From an uncultured Bacteroidales bacterium (GTDB taxonomy: Bacteria > Bacteroidota > Bacteroidia > Bacteroidales > Bacteroidaceae): DNA of 64,000 nt. Made by a program: the position numbers and the translations under genes. The notes beneath the pieces are model-generated. The model made no database searches and was not told the origin of the DNA. It saw nothing but the letters and a program-made list of their open reading frames with translations. The number at the start of each line of letters is the position of its first letter. Within the stretch, counting starts at the first letter, position 1. The stretch is taken from the NCBI GenBank assembly GCA_902779165.1, contig CACZAN010000029.1, positions 16,917 through 80,916 of the forward strand, written 5' to 3'. Below are positions 37,816 through 47,430 of the stretch, piece by piece.

Positions 37816-38941
37816 GTAGCTGGTAGTACTCCGCAGCTCCAAGGAGGAAACAGCCGGTACCGAAGTCTTCAAAATCCGGGTGACGGTCATACGTGACGGG
37901 CTGGGCGGAGGCGGGTTCCTTGCCGGTTCCCTGTACGTAGCCGAGGAAACCGTCGGGGTGGACGCAGTCAGTGAACATAGCGCTCCACGCACGGTCACAG
38001 GCTGGTCGGTAGCTTTCGGCCGGGAGGAGCCCATGACGGATTCCCCAGCTCATTCCGCAGAGGAAAAGCGCGGAGCCGGTGAGTTCCTTGCCGCCGTAGT
38101 TCGTGGGGCAGATGAGGCTGGGATTCCAGAGACCATCAGAACGTTGGCAGCGCAGCAGGGCGGCACTCATGCTGAGAAAGTCATTGAGCAGCAGCTGATA
38201 ATGGCGTTTCATCTCTTCAGTCATCGGACGCGAACAGAAGTCTTCGATCGCTTTGATAATCGCCACGTAGGCCCAACCACAGCCGCGACTCCAATAGCAG
38301 TTGCTGCCGTCGGCCTCCTTGTAGGGCGGCACATAGTCCTTATCGCGCCACCAGAGTCCTTCCTCTTCATTGAAAAGTCCGCCCGCCAGACTGTCGCGCG
38401 TCCATGTGTACATTTTCATGGCATGGTCGGCATAACGGCTGTCGCCAGTAATGCGATACATTTTCGTATAGACGGGCAGGCTCATCTGAATGGCATCGAC
38501 CCAGGTCCACCATCCTATTTTGGTCTGCATCTGTAGTTCGAGGTTCTCTTGCACGTGTTCCATCATCTTCCGGTCCGACGTCATCATATAGCGGTCGAGG
38601 TAGGTCTGTCCGCAGCACTGATTGTCGGCATCCTTTGTCAGAACGCCATCACGCGGTTTCCAGCCGTGGAACTCGCCCCAGCGGTCGGTATACTCGAGGT
38701 AAACAGGCGAAGGGTCGATGGCGTAGAGAGCCATCAGTCCTTCGTAGTACACTGCACGCGTCCAAAGCTGGCTGGGCCTCACTTTTCCTACGTTGGTCGG
38801 CAGGGTGGGGTCGGGGTTCTGTTGCATGAAGTAGTCGTTCACCTTTCGCGCAGTGGCCAGCACCTCTTCGGCCGTGGATTGTGCGTAGGTCGGGAGGAAG
38901 CAGAGAAACGCTGTTATCAAAGAAAAGAGTTTGGTCTTCAT
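37802..38941 (-). CDS. GH105 unsaturated rhamnogalacturonyl hydrolase
   Basis: 379 residues with a signal peptide (MKTKLFSLITAFLCFLPTYAQ). An (alpha/alpha)6-barrel enzyme of the YteR/YesR type, which removes unsaturated galacturonate from lyase-cut rhamnogalacturonan or related oligosaccharides. WWTWVDAIQMSLP carries the catalytic aspartate (Asp149); RAVYYEGLMALY, WSRGCGWAYVAIIKAIE and DGLWNPSLICPTNYGGKELTGSALF are family landmarks. It is divergent from the GH28-GH106 gene across a 182-base shared promoter region, so the two probably serve the same pectin target. Confidence 0.92.
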   Translation of the reverse strand: MKTKLFSLITAFLCFLPTYAQSTAEEVLATARKVNDYFMQQNPDPTLPTNVGKVRPSQLWTRAVYYEGLMALYAIDPSPVYLEYTDRWGEFHGWKPRDGVLTKDADNQCCGQTYLDRYMMTSDRKMMEHVQENLELQMQTKIGWWTWVDAIQMSLPVYTKMYRITGDSRYADHAMKMYTWTRDSLAGGLFNEEEGLWWRDKDYVPPYKEADGSNCYWSRGCGWAYVAIIKAIEDFCSRPMTEEMKRHYQLLLNDFLSMSAALLRCQRSDGLWNPSLICPTNYGGKELTGSALFLCGMSWGIRHGLLPAESYRPACDRAWSAMFTDCVHPDGFLGYVQGTGKEPASAQPVTYDRHPDFEDFGTGCFLLGAAEYYQLLMLQ

Positions 38942-38963
38942 AGGGTTGGGGGATTTGTGGGGG

Positions 38964-39106
38964 CAAAGTTAGGAAAAAGTTTGGAGTTAAGGACCGGGAG
39001 CTTAGATATTTTTTCGCCCTCAACGCCATTTTTTCACTTTTTCTTTGGCTGAAGCCACTTTTCACGATACTCTATACCCTTAACTCTAAACTTTTTCTTA
39101 ACTTTG
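38964..39106. promoter_or_regulatory. Divergent promoters for GH105 and GH28-GH106 genes
   Basis: TAACTTTG occurs on the minus strand at 38964-38971 (23 bases before GH105) and on the plus strand at 39099-39106 (18 bases before GH28-GH106). The mirrored boxes suggest joint control. Confidence 0.6.
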
Positions 39107-39123
39107 CCCCCGAAAAAGCTATC

Positions 39124-42100
39124 ATGATGAGATACAGACTATTTTTATTTGTCATTCTGTGCGCGGTAGCGCACATGGCAGTGGCCGTGAGCCGGGACGA
39201 TTGTTGGCCCGACGGCACGCCTATCAGCAGTTGGTTTGCAGACACCAGCCGCATCGATGTTTCTAAGTTAGGCACCCGTTATGTCCTGACGGACTATGGT
39301 GTCGTGTCCGACAGCACCCTCGTTCAGACAGCTGCTATTCAAGCCGTCATCGACCGGGCGTCGGCTGATGGTGGAGGTGTGGTGGTGGTGCCTGGCGGCA
39401 CGTTCCTGACAGGTGCCCTGTTCTTTAAGAAAGGAACGCATCTGCATATCGAGGAGGGTGGCAGGCTGAAGGGCATCGATGCCATCAAGCATTATCCGTT
39501 GTTGCAGACCCGCATCGAGGGTCAGACACGAGACTATTTTGCGGCGTTGGTGAATGCAGACAGTGTGGATCACTTCACTATTAGCGGCAAGGGTACCATC
39601 GATGGCAACGGGCTGCGCTTCTGGGAAGAGTTCTGGATACGCCGCCGCTTCAATCCTGAATGCACCAATCTGGAGGCACTGCGCCCTCGGTTGGTGTATA
39701 TTTCCAACAGCAACGACGTGCAAGTACAAGATGTGCACCTCATCAACAGCGGCTTCTGGACTAACCACCTCTATCGCTGTCACCGTGTGAAATACATCGG
39801 TTGCACCATCTATGCACCCCATGAGCCGGCAGACTCCAAGGCTCCCAGTAGCGACGCATTGGACATTGATGTCTGCAGCGATGTGCTCGTGCATGGATGC
39901 GACATCAGTGTGAACGACGATGCTGTGGTCATCAAGGGTGGTAAGGGTGTATGGGCAGACCGGCAGCCGGAGAATGGTCCCACAGAGAATGTCATTGTGC
40001 AGCATTGTCACTACGGCTTCGTGCACGGATGCCTTACCCTGGGGAGCGAGAGTCTGCATGATAAGAACATCATCCTGCGCGACTGTCATGTGGAAAATGC
40101 CAGCCGTGTGCTCTGGCTGAAGATGCGCCCCGATACGCCCCAACACTACGAACAGCTACGCGTGGAACGCATGACGGGTTCCTGTGGCAGTTTCCTTTTC
40201 ATCCGTCCTTGGACGCAGTTCTTCCAACCGGGCGAGCGGGAGGATATGCCACTGTCGCAGTGCCATGATATCACCCTCCGAGACATTCGGATGCGCTGCC
40301 GCCGTTTTCTCGACATTGGCGCTTCGGATAAATACCGGCTCCACCATTTCACCTTCGAAGATATTGATGTGGAGGAGGATCGGGGGGAATTCAACACCGA
40401 GGCGATAGAAGAAGCCAGCGTTAGCCGCGTGAACGTACGTAAGAGACAGGAGGTATCTACCGCCAGAGCGGGAACGCGCTGGTGGTGGATGGGCTCGGCC
40501 GTAGATGAGGAGAATCTGCGATGGAACATGGAACAATATGCCTCCAAGGGAATCGGAACCGTGGAAATTACTCCTATTTATGGTGTAAAAGGTAATGAGC
40601 AACACAACGTTCCCTTTCTTTCTACCCGGTGGATGGACTTGTTGCGCTTTTGCATCGAGGAAGGCAACCGCTTGGGCATCCAGGTGGATATGAGCTGCGG
40701 AACAGGTTGGCCCTTCGGCGGTCCTGAAGTTCCGATGGAAGAGGCGGCCTGCAAGCTGGTGGTGGTGGATACCATCGTCAGCCGCGAGGACGTTGGCCGG
40801 CTGCGTCTGGAAGCTCCGAGGGCAGAGAAGGATGTGGCGAAGCTCATCCTTCAACGTGATTTCCCGACCTCCGATGCAGCCCGCCGCAGGGTTATCGCCC
40901 TCTTCGAGAGCCGTACACGCCAACGGGTGAAGCGTGCGGCGCCTGGCGGAGAAGGATGGGTCATCGACCACTTCGACTCCACTGCTGTTGCGCACTACTT
41001 GCAGCGTATCGACGATGCCTTCACCGAGACGGGCACTCCCTGGCCCGCCACCCTCTTCAACGACAGCTATGAAGTCTATGGTGCCGACTGGACACCCACA
41101 TTGCTTGAGGAGTTTGCACAACGGCGGGGCTATCGGCTGGAAGACCGGCTGCCGGCGTTCATCGACGGCGATGCTGACGTCGTGAGCGACTATCGCGAGA
41201 CGATGGGAGAATTGCTGTTACAGAACTTCACGGAACAATGGACCCGGTGGGCTCACGCCCACGGGACGATGGTGCGCAACCAGGCTCATGGTTCTCCTGC
41301 CAACCTCATTGATGTATATGCGGCCGTGGACATTCCTGAGATTGAAGGCTTTGGGCTGACGGATTTCAACATCAAGGGCCTTCGTAAAGACCCGGGTAAG
41401 ACGCGAAAGAACGATGCCGACTTCTCCATGCTGAAGTATGCTTCGTCGGCAGCACACATTACCGGGAAGGCGCTCACCAGCGCCGAGACTTTCACCTGGC
41501 TGACAGAACATTTCCGTACAAGCCTGTCGCAGATGAAACCCGATTTAGACCTGATGTTCTGTGCGGGTGTCAACCGGATGCTGTTCCACGGCACTTGCTT
41601 CTCGCCCAAGGACGAGGCTTGGCCCGGATGGCAGTTCTACGCTTCGGTCGACATGTCGCCGACAAACACCATCTGGCGCGATGCCGGCTACCTGATGCAG
41701 TACATAGAGCGCTGTCAGCGGTTCCTGCAGTGGGGGCAACCTGACAACGAGTTTCTGGTCTATTTGCCCGTTCGCGATATGTGGCATCAGCAAACGCAGC
41801 AGCGATTGATGCAATTCGACATCCATTCGATGGCCACAAAGGCGGCGGATTTCATACGCGCGATCCTTATTATAGACTCTTTGGGATTTGATAGTGACTA
41901 CATCAGCGAGCGCTATCTGCTCACTACGACCTTCGATGGCGAGTGCTTGCGCACGGCAGCAGGTACGACCTATCGCGCACTCATCATCCCTGGCGACTGC
42001 CGGTTGTCGGAGGCCGTCCGGCAACACTTGCAGGCCCTGGAAGCTAAGGGGGCGCGCATCATCCGCGAACTGACGGCTGAGGCTTTGATGCAGGTGGCAA

Positions 42101-42948
42101 GACCCGAGTCCATGAAGACGGAACTGGGCCTGAAAATGATCCGCCGCTCACATCCTTCGGCTGCACCGGCGGGTGCCACCTCCCATCACTACTTCATCGC
42201 CAACCTCACGCCGCACGACGTGGATGCAATCGTTCCCCTCGCTGTCGACTTCAGCAGGGCCACCTGGATCGATCCCATGATTTCTTCCGCACCTTATGCA
42301 GCAGAGGTTCACGACGGACAGCTCCGCGTCCGGCTCCGTTCCGGAGAGTCGCGGCTGCTATGGACTGAGAACAACACGTCGGCGGGCGCGCCAGGCAGCA
42401 CCCTGGTGGAAGACAGCCACGTTACTGTCACTGGCGCTGAGCCGGATACGCTTTTCCTCATCCGTGGCTGGAACCTCACCTTCATGGACAGTACTCCTGC
42501 GGTGGCTGAATCTTTCCGCCTTGATTCCCTGAGCACGTGGGAGGGACTCGGCCAGCAGTTCGCAGAACTGATGGGCACTGGAGTCTATGAGTGTACATTT
42601 AATATCGACTCCGAAGAACAGGCGCAGCGACTCTGGCAGATAGACCTGGGTGACGTCCGGGAGAGCGCACGCGTCAGCGTGAACGAGAAGGAGATCGGCT
42701 GTGCGTGGGCCGTACCCTTCGTGTTGCCACTGCCCGAAGGCGTTCTGCGGAAAGGGAAGAACCTTCTGCGCATCGAAGTCACCAACCTGCCTGCCAACCA
42801 TATTGCGGCGCTCGACCGGCAGCAGGTGCCCTGGAGGAAGTTCGAGGACATCAATGTCGTGGACATCAATTATCGCCGTTCGACCTACGAAAATTGGTCT
42901 CCCATGCCCGCCGGTCTGAAAGGGCCTGTGTGCATCATTTCGAGATGA
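39124..42948 (+). CDS. Secreted GH28 polygalacturonase-like / GH106 alpha-L-rhamnosidase-like fusion
   Basis: 1274 residues. Signal peptide 1-22, then a right-handed beta-helix GH28 domain (about 45-440): TQTAAIQAVIDRAS-type start, catalytic Asp pair in N264-D265-D266, HG at 301-302, and WLKMR (331-335) in place of the usual RIK. From residue 445 a GH106-type domain follows, opening ARAGTRWWWMGSAVDEENLRWN and GIGTVEITPIYG. A galactose-binding-like beta-sandwich lies at the C-terminus (about 1130-1250, GVYECTFNIDSEEQ...VNEKEIGCAWAVPF). GH28 would cut galacturonan or rhamnogalacturonan and GH106 remove rhamnose. No stop or frameshift separates the two, so it is a genuine single ORF. Exact substrates inferred. 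Confidence 0.87.
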   Translation: MMRYRLFLFVILCAVAHMAVAVSRDDCWPDGTPISSWFADTSRIDVSKLGTRYVLTDYGVVSDSTLVQTAAIQAVIDRASADGGGVVVVPGGTFLTGALFFKKGTHLHIEEGGRLKGIDAIKHYPLLQTRIEGQTRDYFAALVNADSVDHFTISGKGTIDGNGLRFWEEFWIRRRFNPECTNLEALRPRLVYISNSNDVQVQDVHLINSGFWTNHLYRCHRVKYIGCTIYAPHEPADSKAPSSDALDIDVCSDVLVHGCDISVNDDAVVIKGGKGVWADRQPENGPTENVIVQHCHYGFVHGCLTLGSESLHDKNIILRDCHVENASRVLWLKMRPDTPQHYEQLRVERMTGSCGSFLFIRPWTQFFQPGEREDMPLSQCHDITLRDIRMRCRRFLDIGASDKYRLHHFTFEDIDVEEDRGEFNTEAIEEASVSRVNVRKRQEVSTARAGTRWWWMGSAVDEENLRWNMEQYASKGIGTVEITPIYGVKGNEQHNVPFLSTRWMDLLRFCIEEGNRLGIQVDMSCGTGWPFGGPEVPMEEAACKLVVVDTIVSREDVGRLRLEAPRAEKDVAKLILQRDFPTSDAARRRVIALFESRTRQRVKRAAPGGEGWVIDHFDSTAVAHYLQRIDDAFTETGTPWPATLFNDSYEVYGADWTPTLLEEFAQRRGYRLEDRLPAFIDGDADVVSDYRETMGELLLQNFTEQWTRWAHAHGTMVRNQAHGSPANLIDVYAAVDIPEIEGFGLTDFNIKGLRKDPGKTRKNDADFSMLKYASSAAHITGKALTSAETFTWLTEHFRTSLSQMKPDLDLMFCAGVNRMLFHGTCFSPKDEAWPGWQFYASVDMSPTNTIWRDAGYLMQYIERCQRFLQWGQPDNEFLVYLPVRDMWHQQTQQRLMQFDIHSMATKAADFIRAILIIDSLGFDSDYISERYLLTTTFDGECLRTAAGTTYRALIIPGDCRLSEAVRQHLQALEAKGARIIRELTAEALMQVARPESMKTELGLKMIRRSHPSAAPAGATSHHYFIANLTPHDVDAIVPLAVDFSRATWIDPMISSAPYAAEVHDGQLRVRLRSGESRLLWTENNTSAGAPGSTLVEDSHVTVTGAEPDTLFLIRGWNLTFMDSTPAVAESFRLDSLSTWEGLGQQFAELMGTGVYECTFNIDSEEQAQRLWQIDLGDVRESARVSVNEKEIGCAWAVPFVLPLPEGVLRKGKNLLRIEVTNLPANHIAALDRQQVPWRKFEDINVVDINYRRSTYENWSPMPAGLKGPVCIISR

Positions 42949-43059
42949 AATGAAAGCAAAAGACCTCATTTCTGTTGACGTACGTCAAGGAAAATCAAGT
43001 TTTTGGCAAAAAAGAGAAAAAAGATTTGGATAAAGTGTACATATTACACAAAAAGTCCG

Positions 43060-43067
43060 TACCTTTG
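43060..43067 (+). promoter_or_regulatory. -7 box of the putative small RNA
   Basis: TACCTTTG followed by C, with no open reading frame of note before the terminator at 43316-43349. Confidence 0.6.
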
Positions 43068-43074
43068 CACCGTC

Positions 43075-43349
43075 AAACAGAAAAGACGTCTCGAGCGCGA
43101 GACTCAAAGATATACGGTTTTTCATGGTATTAGGTTAGTTTTAAAGGTTTTCATCCCGAGTAGCACTTGCTACTCAACTTTAGGTAAGTTAGTTAAGGTA
43201 AATTGATTGTCAGAATAGCGGCCATGCCGCCGCAGTGATGCGACTGGAAGGCAAAAGTACATGAGAGTACCGACACGTTATTCTGAAAAATTCAACAAGA
43301 TTTGTTCATAGCTTGAAGCGGTTCATCGTGAGATGAGCTGCTTTTTTTT
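43075..43349 (+). ncRNA. Putative structured non-coding RNA, about 275 nt
   Basis: A promoter box (43060) and an intrinsic terminator bracket a stretch without a convincing gene but dense in perfect hairpins: GTCTCG/CGAGAC near 43087-43102 and GAGTAG/CTACTC near 43158-43175. A closing stem CAGAATA/TATTCTG (43211-43217 with 43279-43285) encloses three hairpins: GCGGC/GCCGC (43218-43230), CGCA/TGCG (43231-43242) and GTAC/GTAC (43257-43270). The terminator stem 43318-43327/43332-43341 has a GTGA tetraloop and eight T. It lacks the hallmarks of tmRNA, RNase P RNA or SRP RNA. It could be an sRNA or a premature-terminating leader; mutS downstream has its own promoter. Confidence 0.5.
43316..43349 (+). 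terminator. Terminator of the putative small RNA
   Basis: Ten-pair stem with GTGA loop (two G-T pairs) followed by TTTTTTTT. Confidence 0.85.
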
Positions 43350-43456
43350 GTCCCTTCAGGTGTCTGCGGACTGCCAAAAGAGTGGAAAATGTCATAAAAT
43401 GGTGCCTCTGCGGAAAAAAACTATGAACTATGGACTTTGGACTTTAAACTTTTTTG

Positions 43457-43465
43457 TACCTTTGC
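43457..43465 (+). promoter_or_regulatory. mutS promoter -7 box
   Basis: TACCTTTGC, with TTTG at 43436-43439 in the -33 position (21 bases between box starts). It sits inside the long N-terminal extension of the mutS frame and rules that extension out. Confidence 0.7.
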
Positions 43466-43506
43466 GCATTCTAAACCCGAAACCCTCCACTCTAAACTCC
43501 ACCCTC

Positions 43507-46122
43507 ATGGCTGATGTCACCCCAATGATGAAACAGTTCTTCGACTTGAAGGCAAAGCACCCGGATGCAATCCTGCTCTTCAGGTGCGGAGACTTCTACG
43601 AAACCTATTCCACAGATGCCACAGAGGCGGCAGACATTTTAGGCATCACCCTCACCAAGCGCAATAATGGCGGCAAAGCCGATGAGCCGATTCCCATGGC
43701 CGGATTCCCCTATCATGCCCTCGACACCTATCTGCCCAAGTTGGTGAGGGCCGGGCGCCGGGTGGCCATCTGCGACCAGTTGGAAGATCCCAAGCTGACG
43801 AAGAAACTCGTCAAGCGGGGCATCACCGAACTGGTTACGCCTGGCGTAGCAATGAGCGATACGGTGCTGAACTACCGCGAAAACAACTTCCTGGCAGCCA
43901 TTCACTTCATGAAAGAAGACCTCGTGGGAATCAGTTTCCTTGATATCTCTACGGGCGAGTGGCTGGTGGCCGAGGGTACGGCGGAGTATGCCGACAAGCT
44001 CATGGGAAACTTCGCACCCAAGGAGGTGTTGTATGAGCGGGGGCGCAAGGGGTTGTTCCAGGGCTGTTTCGGCACAAAGTACGTCACCTTTGAACTCGAT
44101 GACTGGGTGTTTACCACCCAGACAGCCATGGACAAGCTGACCCACCATTTTGAGGTGAAGAACCTCAAAGGCTTCGGTATTGATCATCTGCGGGCCGGTA
44201 TCATCGCTGCCGGTGCCATCCTGCAATACCTGGAACTGACGCAGCACACCCAGTTGCAGCATATCACCACCATCAGTCGCATCGAGGAAGAACGCTATGT
44301 GCGGTTGGATAAGTTCACCGTCCGTAACCTCGAATTGCTGCAACCTATGAACGAAGGGGGGCGTTCGCTGTTGGATGTGCTGGATCGCACCACGACGCCT
44401 ATGGGGGCGCGTATGTTGCATCGCTGGCTGCTGTTCCCTCTGCGCGACACGTTGCAGATCAACCGCCGGTTGGATATCGTGGAACATTACTTCCGCGAGC
44501 CGGAGTTCCGCGAACTCGTGGGCGGACAGTTGCATCTCATCGGAGACCTCGAACGCATCACCTCCAAGGTGGCGGTGGGACGTGTCTCGCCGCGCGACAT
44601 CGTTCAGCTGCGGGTGGCGCTGCAGGCCCTGGAACCGATTAAGAATGCCTGTCTGGCCTCCAGTCAACCCTCCTTGCAACGCATCGGCGAGCAACTGAAT
44701 CCCTGTGCCACCATCCGCGATCGCATCGCCCGTGAGGTGCAACCCGACCCACCCTTGCTGGTACAGAAGGGAGGCGTCATTGCCAACGGAGTCAATCGAG
44801 AGTTGGATGAACTGCGCGAGATTGCCTACAACGGCAAGGACTACCTCCTGCAGATCCAGCAGCGGGAATCCGAACAGACCGGTATCCAGAGCCTGAAAAT
44901 CAGCTACAACAATGTCTTCGGTTACTATCTGGAGGTCCGTAACACCTATAAGGACAAGGTGCCGGCAGACTGGATTCGCAAGCAGACCCTGGTCAATGCC
45001 GAGCGCTATATCACCCAGGAGCTGAAGGAATACGAGGAGAAGATTCTCGGTGCCGAGGAGAATATCCTGGCATTGGAAGCCCAGCTCTTCGCCGGGCTCG
45101 TCAGCACCGTGGCAGAGTACACCGCCGCCATCCAGCAGGATGCCGCACTCATTGCCGAACTCGACTGCCTGTTGAGCTTCGCCCTCACCGCAGCAGAGCA
45201 CAACTATATCCGTCCTGTCGTCGATGAGAGTACTGAAATCGACATCCGTCAGGGCCGCCATCCCGTCATCGAGTGTCAGCTGCCCATCGGCGAAAGATAC
45301 GTTGCCAACGACGTGCGCTTAGACACACAGAACCAGCAGATCCTCATCATCACCGGTCCTAACATGGCAGGTAAGAGCGCCCTGCTGCGCCAGACGGCCC
45401 TCATCACCCTGATGGCGCAGTGCGGCTGTTTCGTGCCGGCCGAGAGCGCCCGTATCGGATGGACCGACAAGATCTTCACGCGCGTGGGCGCGAGCGATAA
45501 TATATCTATAGGTGAAAGCACCTTCATGGTGGAGATGAGCGAAGCCGCAAATATCCTGAACAACCTCAGCGAACGCAGCCTCATCCTCTTCGATGAGCTG
45601 GGCCGAGGCACCTCCACCTACGACGGCATCAGCATCGCCTGGGCCATCGTGGAATATATCCACGAATGTCAGCGCGGACACGCCCGCACCCTCTTCGCCA
45701 CGCACTACCACGAACTGAACGAGATGGAACGCCACTTCGCCCGCATCAAGAACTTCAATGTCAGTGTGCGGGAGTTGCGCGGCAAGGTCATCTTCCTGCG
45801 CAAGCTGGAGCCCGGAGGTTCTGAGCACAGCTTCGGTATCCATGTGGCCAAGTTGGCAGGAATGCCCAAAGATATCGTGCGACGTGCCGAGATGATACTG
45901 AAGCAGTTAGAGAGCAGCGCCGACCGCGAAGGGTTGGGCACAGGAGCCAAGATCGGCAACCTGCCGGAGACCGACCACATGCAACTCAGTTTCTTCCAAC
46001 TCGACGACCCCGTCCTCTGTCAGATTCGCGACCAGATCCTCGGTCTCGATATCAACAGCCTCACCCCCATCGAAGCCCTCAACAAACTCGACAGCATCAA
46101 GCGCATTCTCACCGGTAAGTGA
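43507..46122 (+). CDS. mutS: DNA mismatch repair protein MutS
   Basis: 871 residues, the normal length. The mismatch-contacting Phe-x-Glu is F30-Y31-E32 in RCGDFYETY. The ATPase domain has Walker A at 617-624 (GPNMAGKS), Walker [14 protein letters not shown] and the conserved THYHEL. ATG 43507 ([15 protein letters not shown]) is chosen because the promoter lies at 43457 and the 58-residue extension from 43333 is low-complexity. It appears to be a single-gene unit; no mutL nearby. Confidence 0.97.
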   Translation: MADVTPMMKQFFDLKAKHPDAILLFRCGDFYETYSTDATEAADILGITLTKRNNGGKADEPIPMAGFPYHALDTYLPKLVRAGRRVAICDQLEDPKLTKKLVKRGITELVTPGVAMSDTVLNYRENNFLAAIHFMKEDLVGISFLDISTGEWLVAEGTAEYADKLMGNFAPKEVLYERGRKGLFQGCFGTKYVTFELDDWVFTTQTAMDKLTHHFEVKNLKGFGIDHLRAGIIAAGAILQYLELTQHTQLQHITTISRIEEERYVRLDKFTVRNLELLQPMNEGGRSLLDVLDRTTTPMGARMLHRWLLFPLRDTLQINRRLDIVEHYFREPEFRELVGGQLHLIGDLERITSKVAVGRVSPRDIVQLRVALQALEPIKNACLASSQPSLQRIGEQLNPCATIRDRIAREVQPDPPLLVQKGGVIANGVNRELDELREIAYNGKDYLLQIQQRESEQTGIQSLKISYNNVFGYYLEVRNTYKDKVPADWIRKQTLVNAERYITQELKEYEEKILGAEENILALEAQLFAGLVSTVAEYTAAIQQDAALIAELDCLLSFALTAAEHNYIRPVVDESTEIDIRQGRHPVIECQLPIGERYVANDVRLDTQNQQILIITGPNMAGKSALLRQTALITLMAQCGCFVPAESARIGWTDKIFTRVGASDNISIGESTFMVEMSEAANILNNLSERSLILFDELGRGTSTYDGISIAWAIVEYIHECQRGHARTLFATHYHELNEMERHFARIKNFNVSVRELRGKVIFLRKLEPGGSEHSFGIHVAKLAGMPKDIVRRAEMILKQLESSADREGLGTGAKIGNLPETDHMQLSFFQLDDPVLCQIRDQILGLDINSLTPIEALNKLDSIKRILTGK

Positions 46123-46317
46123 GTGTCAGACCACACGGGAGAATACCTCGATGCACATTTCTAACATCTCTACGGATGGAGAACTCGAAAAGAGGGAACT
46201 CACCTACAGACAAAGATCATGTAAAAGAATTCAGAATACTTACTTAAAAAGAATTCTGAATACCTGCTTATTAGTTCGCCAAGAGGGCGACTGCTGATTG
46301 TGACAGGTGTCCGTGGC

Positions 46318-46505
46318 CAAGATGTCCCGTTGTCCTCGTCAAGATGTCCCGTTGTCCTCGTCAAGATGTCCCGTTGTCCTCGTCAAGACGTCCCGTTGTC
46401 TTCGCCAAGATGTCCCTTTGTGTCGGCCGATACATCTCTTCGTCTTCACCATGATGTCCCTTTGATGTAGCCGACACGTCCCGTTGTCTCCGTCCCCGCG
46501 TCCCT
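46318..46505 (+). repeat. 22-bp tandem repeat array, decaying toward the 3' end
   Basis: Units begin CAAGATGTCCCGTTGTCC at 46318, 46340, 46362 and 46384; the first three are identical or nearly so. Later copies drift in sequence and length to about 46505. It lies in the 495-base gap between mutS and the PIN gene. No open frame or spacer structure; not a CRISPR. Function unknown. Confidence 0.8.
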
Positions 46506-46573
46506 TCAATTTTCAATTTTCAATTATCAATTATCCATTATCCATTATCAATTATCCATTATAAATTATCAAT
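46506..46573 (+). repeat. AT-rich short direct repeats (AATTATCCATT type)
   Basis: Reiterated TCAATTTTCAATTATC and ATTATCCATTATCAATTATCC words. The same words recur at 50130-50220, 61968-62000 and 63536-63566, always between genes. Confidence 0.7.
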
Positions 46574-46617
46574 CTTCCCTCTTCCCTCTTACATTTTCCC
46601 TCTTCCATCATATTTTT

Positions 46618-47040
46618 CTACTTTTGCTGATTGCAGAGTTCAATGTAAAAGTCTTTCAACCTCTTCACGTTGACGGTCGGAAATGGTATGTGCCGTAGCA
46701 CGTCAAAATGGGTGTCTTCTGTGACAATATAATCTGCATTGGCTACGATGGCACAATCCACGAACTTATTATCATCTGGATCTGCCGTAATCAGATTGAA
46801 ATGATAATGCGCATCAACCCTTAAAACGTTGTTTGCTCGAAGAATTGCCTCCACAACAATGCTCGCAGCTATAGATGACATGTGAGAGGAAATGATTTCT
46901 TCGTATTCCTCCAGAATCTCGTTAGTGATACAAAGGGTATAGACTCCATCTATGAAATCTTTCCATACCTTATAGAAAGGACTGCGCTGGGAGATGGATT
47001 GCAGAAGACAATTGGTATCAAGGACGATGAGGCGGCTCAT
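46618..47040 (-). CDS. PIN-domain toxin (COG1569-like)
   Basis: 140 residues starting MSRLIVLDTNCLLQS. PIN nucleases cut RNA with a cluster of acidic residues; candidates are Asp8, Glu44/Glu45, Asp95 in DDNKFVDCAIVANADYIVTED, and Asp103. Start ATG 47040 overlaps the upstream antitoxin stop by 4 bases (ATGA), the usual coupling of toxin-antitoxin pairs, and removes a 14-residue extension. RNA target unknown. Confidence 0.85.
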   Translation of the reverse strand: MSRLIVLDTNCLLQSISQRSPFYKVWKDFIDGVYTLCITNEILEEYEEIISSHMSSIAASIVVEAILRANNVLRVDAHYHFNLITADPDDNKFVDCAIVANADYIVTEDTHFDVLRHIPFPTVNVKRLKDFYIELCNQQK

Positions 47041-47267
47041 GTAGCTATACGATAGGGGGTTCGCATGTGTTCTTGCTGCCACGAAGCTACTTTCTGTTCG
47101 TCTATAGTCCCATTCTCCCAGAGTCGCTCTATTTCATTCTGCAGTCTGGTATTAAGGAATTGCACGATGACGGATTTCAAGTCGGCTAAGTCGTCTTCAC
47201 GATGAATGACAGATAGAAGGTTGAGAACCTCATACTGTGCAGGGGATAATGGAGTGGTTGCGTTCAT
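47037..47267 (-). CDS. Antitoxin-like partner of the PIN toxin
   Basis: 76 residues (MNATTPLSPAQYEVLNLLSVIHR), charged and helical, immediately before and overlapping a PIN gene. The predicted helices with a Trp-rich C-terminus (SWQQEHMRTPYR) would suit toxin binding. I cannot identify a DNA-binding fold with confidence. ATG 47267 is 20 bases inside the -7 box, so the longer frame from 47297 is not used. Confidence 0.75.
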   Translation of the reverse strand: MNATTPLSPAQYEVLNLLSVIHREDDLADLKSVIVQFLNTRLQNEIERLWENGTIDEQKVASWQQEHMRTPYRIAT

Positions 47268-47286
47268 AATCTGTATCTTTTGTCTG

Positions 47287-47294
47287 CAAAAGTA
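47287..47294 (-). promoter_or_regulatory. -7 box of the PIN toxin-antitoxin operon
   Basis: Minus-strand TACTTTTG, 20 bases before the antitoxin start. Confidence 0.6.
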
Positions 47295-47388
47295 CAATCA
47301 TTCTGTATATCAGCCAAAAAAAATGGGCAAAAATTCATCTTTATCGTGATTTCCGCGATTATTTTGCTGATGATAGCGAAATAATCAC

Positions 47389-47396
47389 TATCTTTG
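47389..47396 (+). promoter_or_regulatory. -7 box of the TIR-WD40 gene
   Basis: TATCTTTG, 35 bases before the ATG at 47431. It is back to back with the toxin-antitoxin promoter (about 95 bases apart). Confidence 0.6.
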
Positions 47397-47430
47397 TGGG
47401 CGAAAAAGTAATTTATCAGGCTTCTATATT

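Noticed and set aside
43075-43349. tmRNA, RNase P RNA or SRP RNA
   Set aside because: The hallmark sequences of these RNAs (alanyl acceptor and tag frame; GAGGAAAGTCC core; SRP tetraloop region) are absent.
43333-43506. 58-residue N-terminal extension of MutS
   Set aside because: Contains a promoter (TACCTTTGC at 43457) and low-complexity NYGLWTLNF-type sequence; normal MutS begins at 43507.
43639-45261. 540-codon minus-strand frame inside mutS
   Set aside because: Shadow of mutS codon usage; no recognisable protein features.
46318-46505. 22-bp repeats as a CRISPR array
   Set aside because: Units are directly adjacent with no unique spacers, and no cas genes are present.
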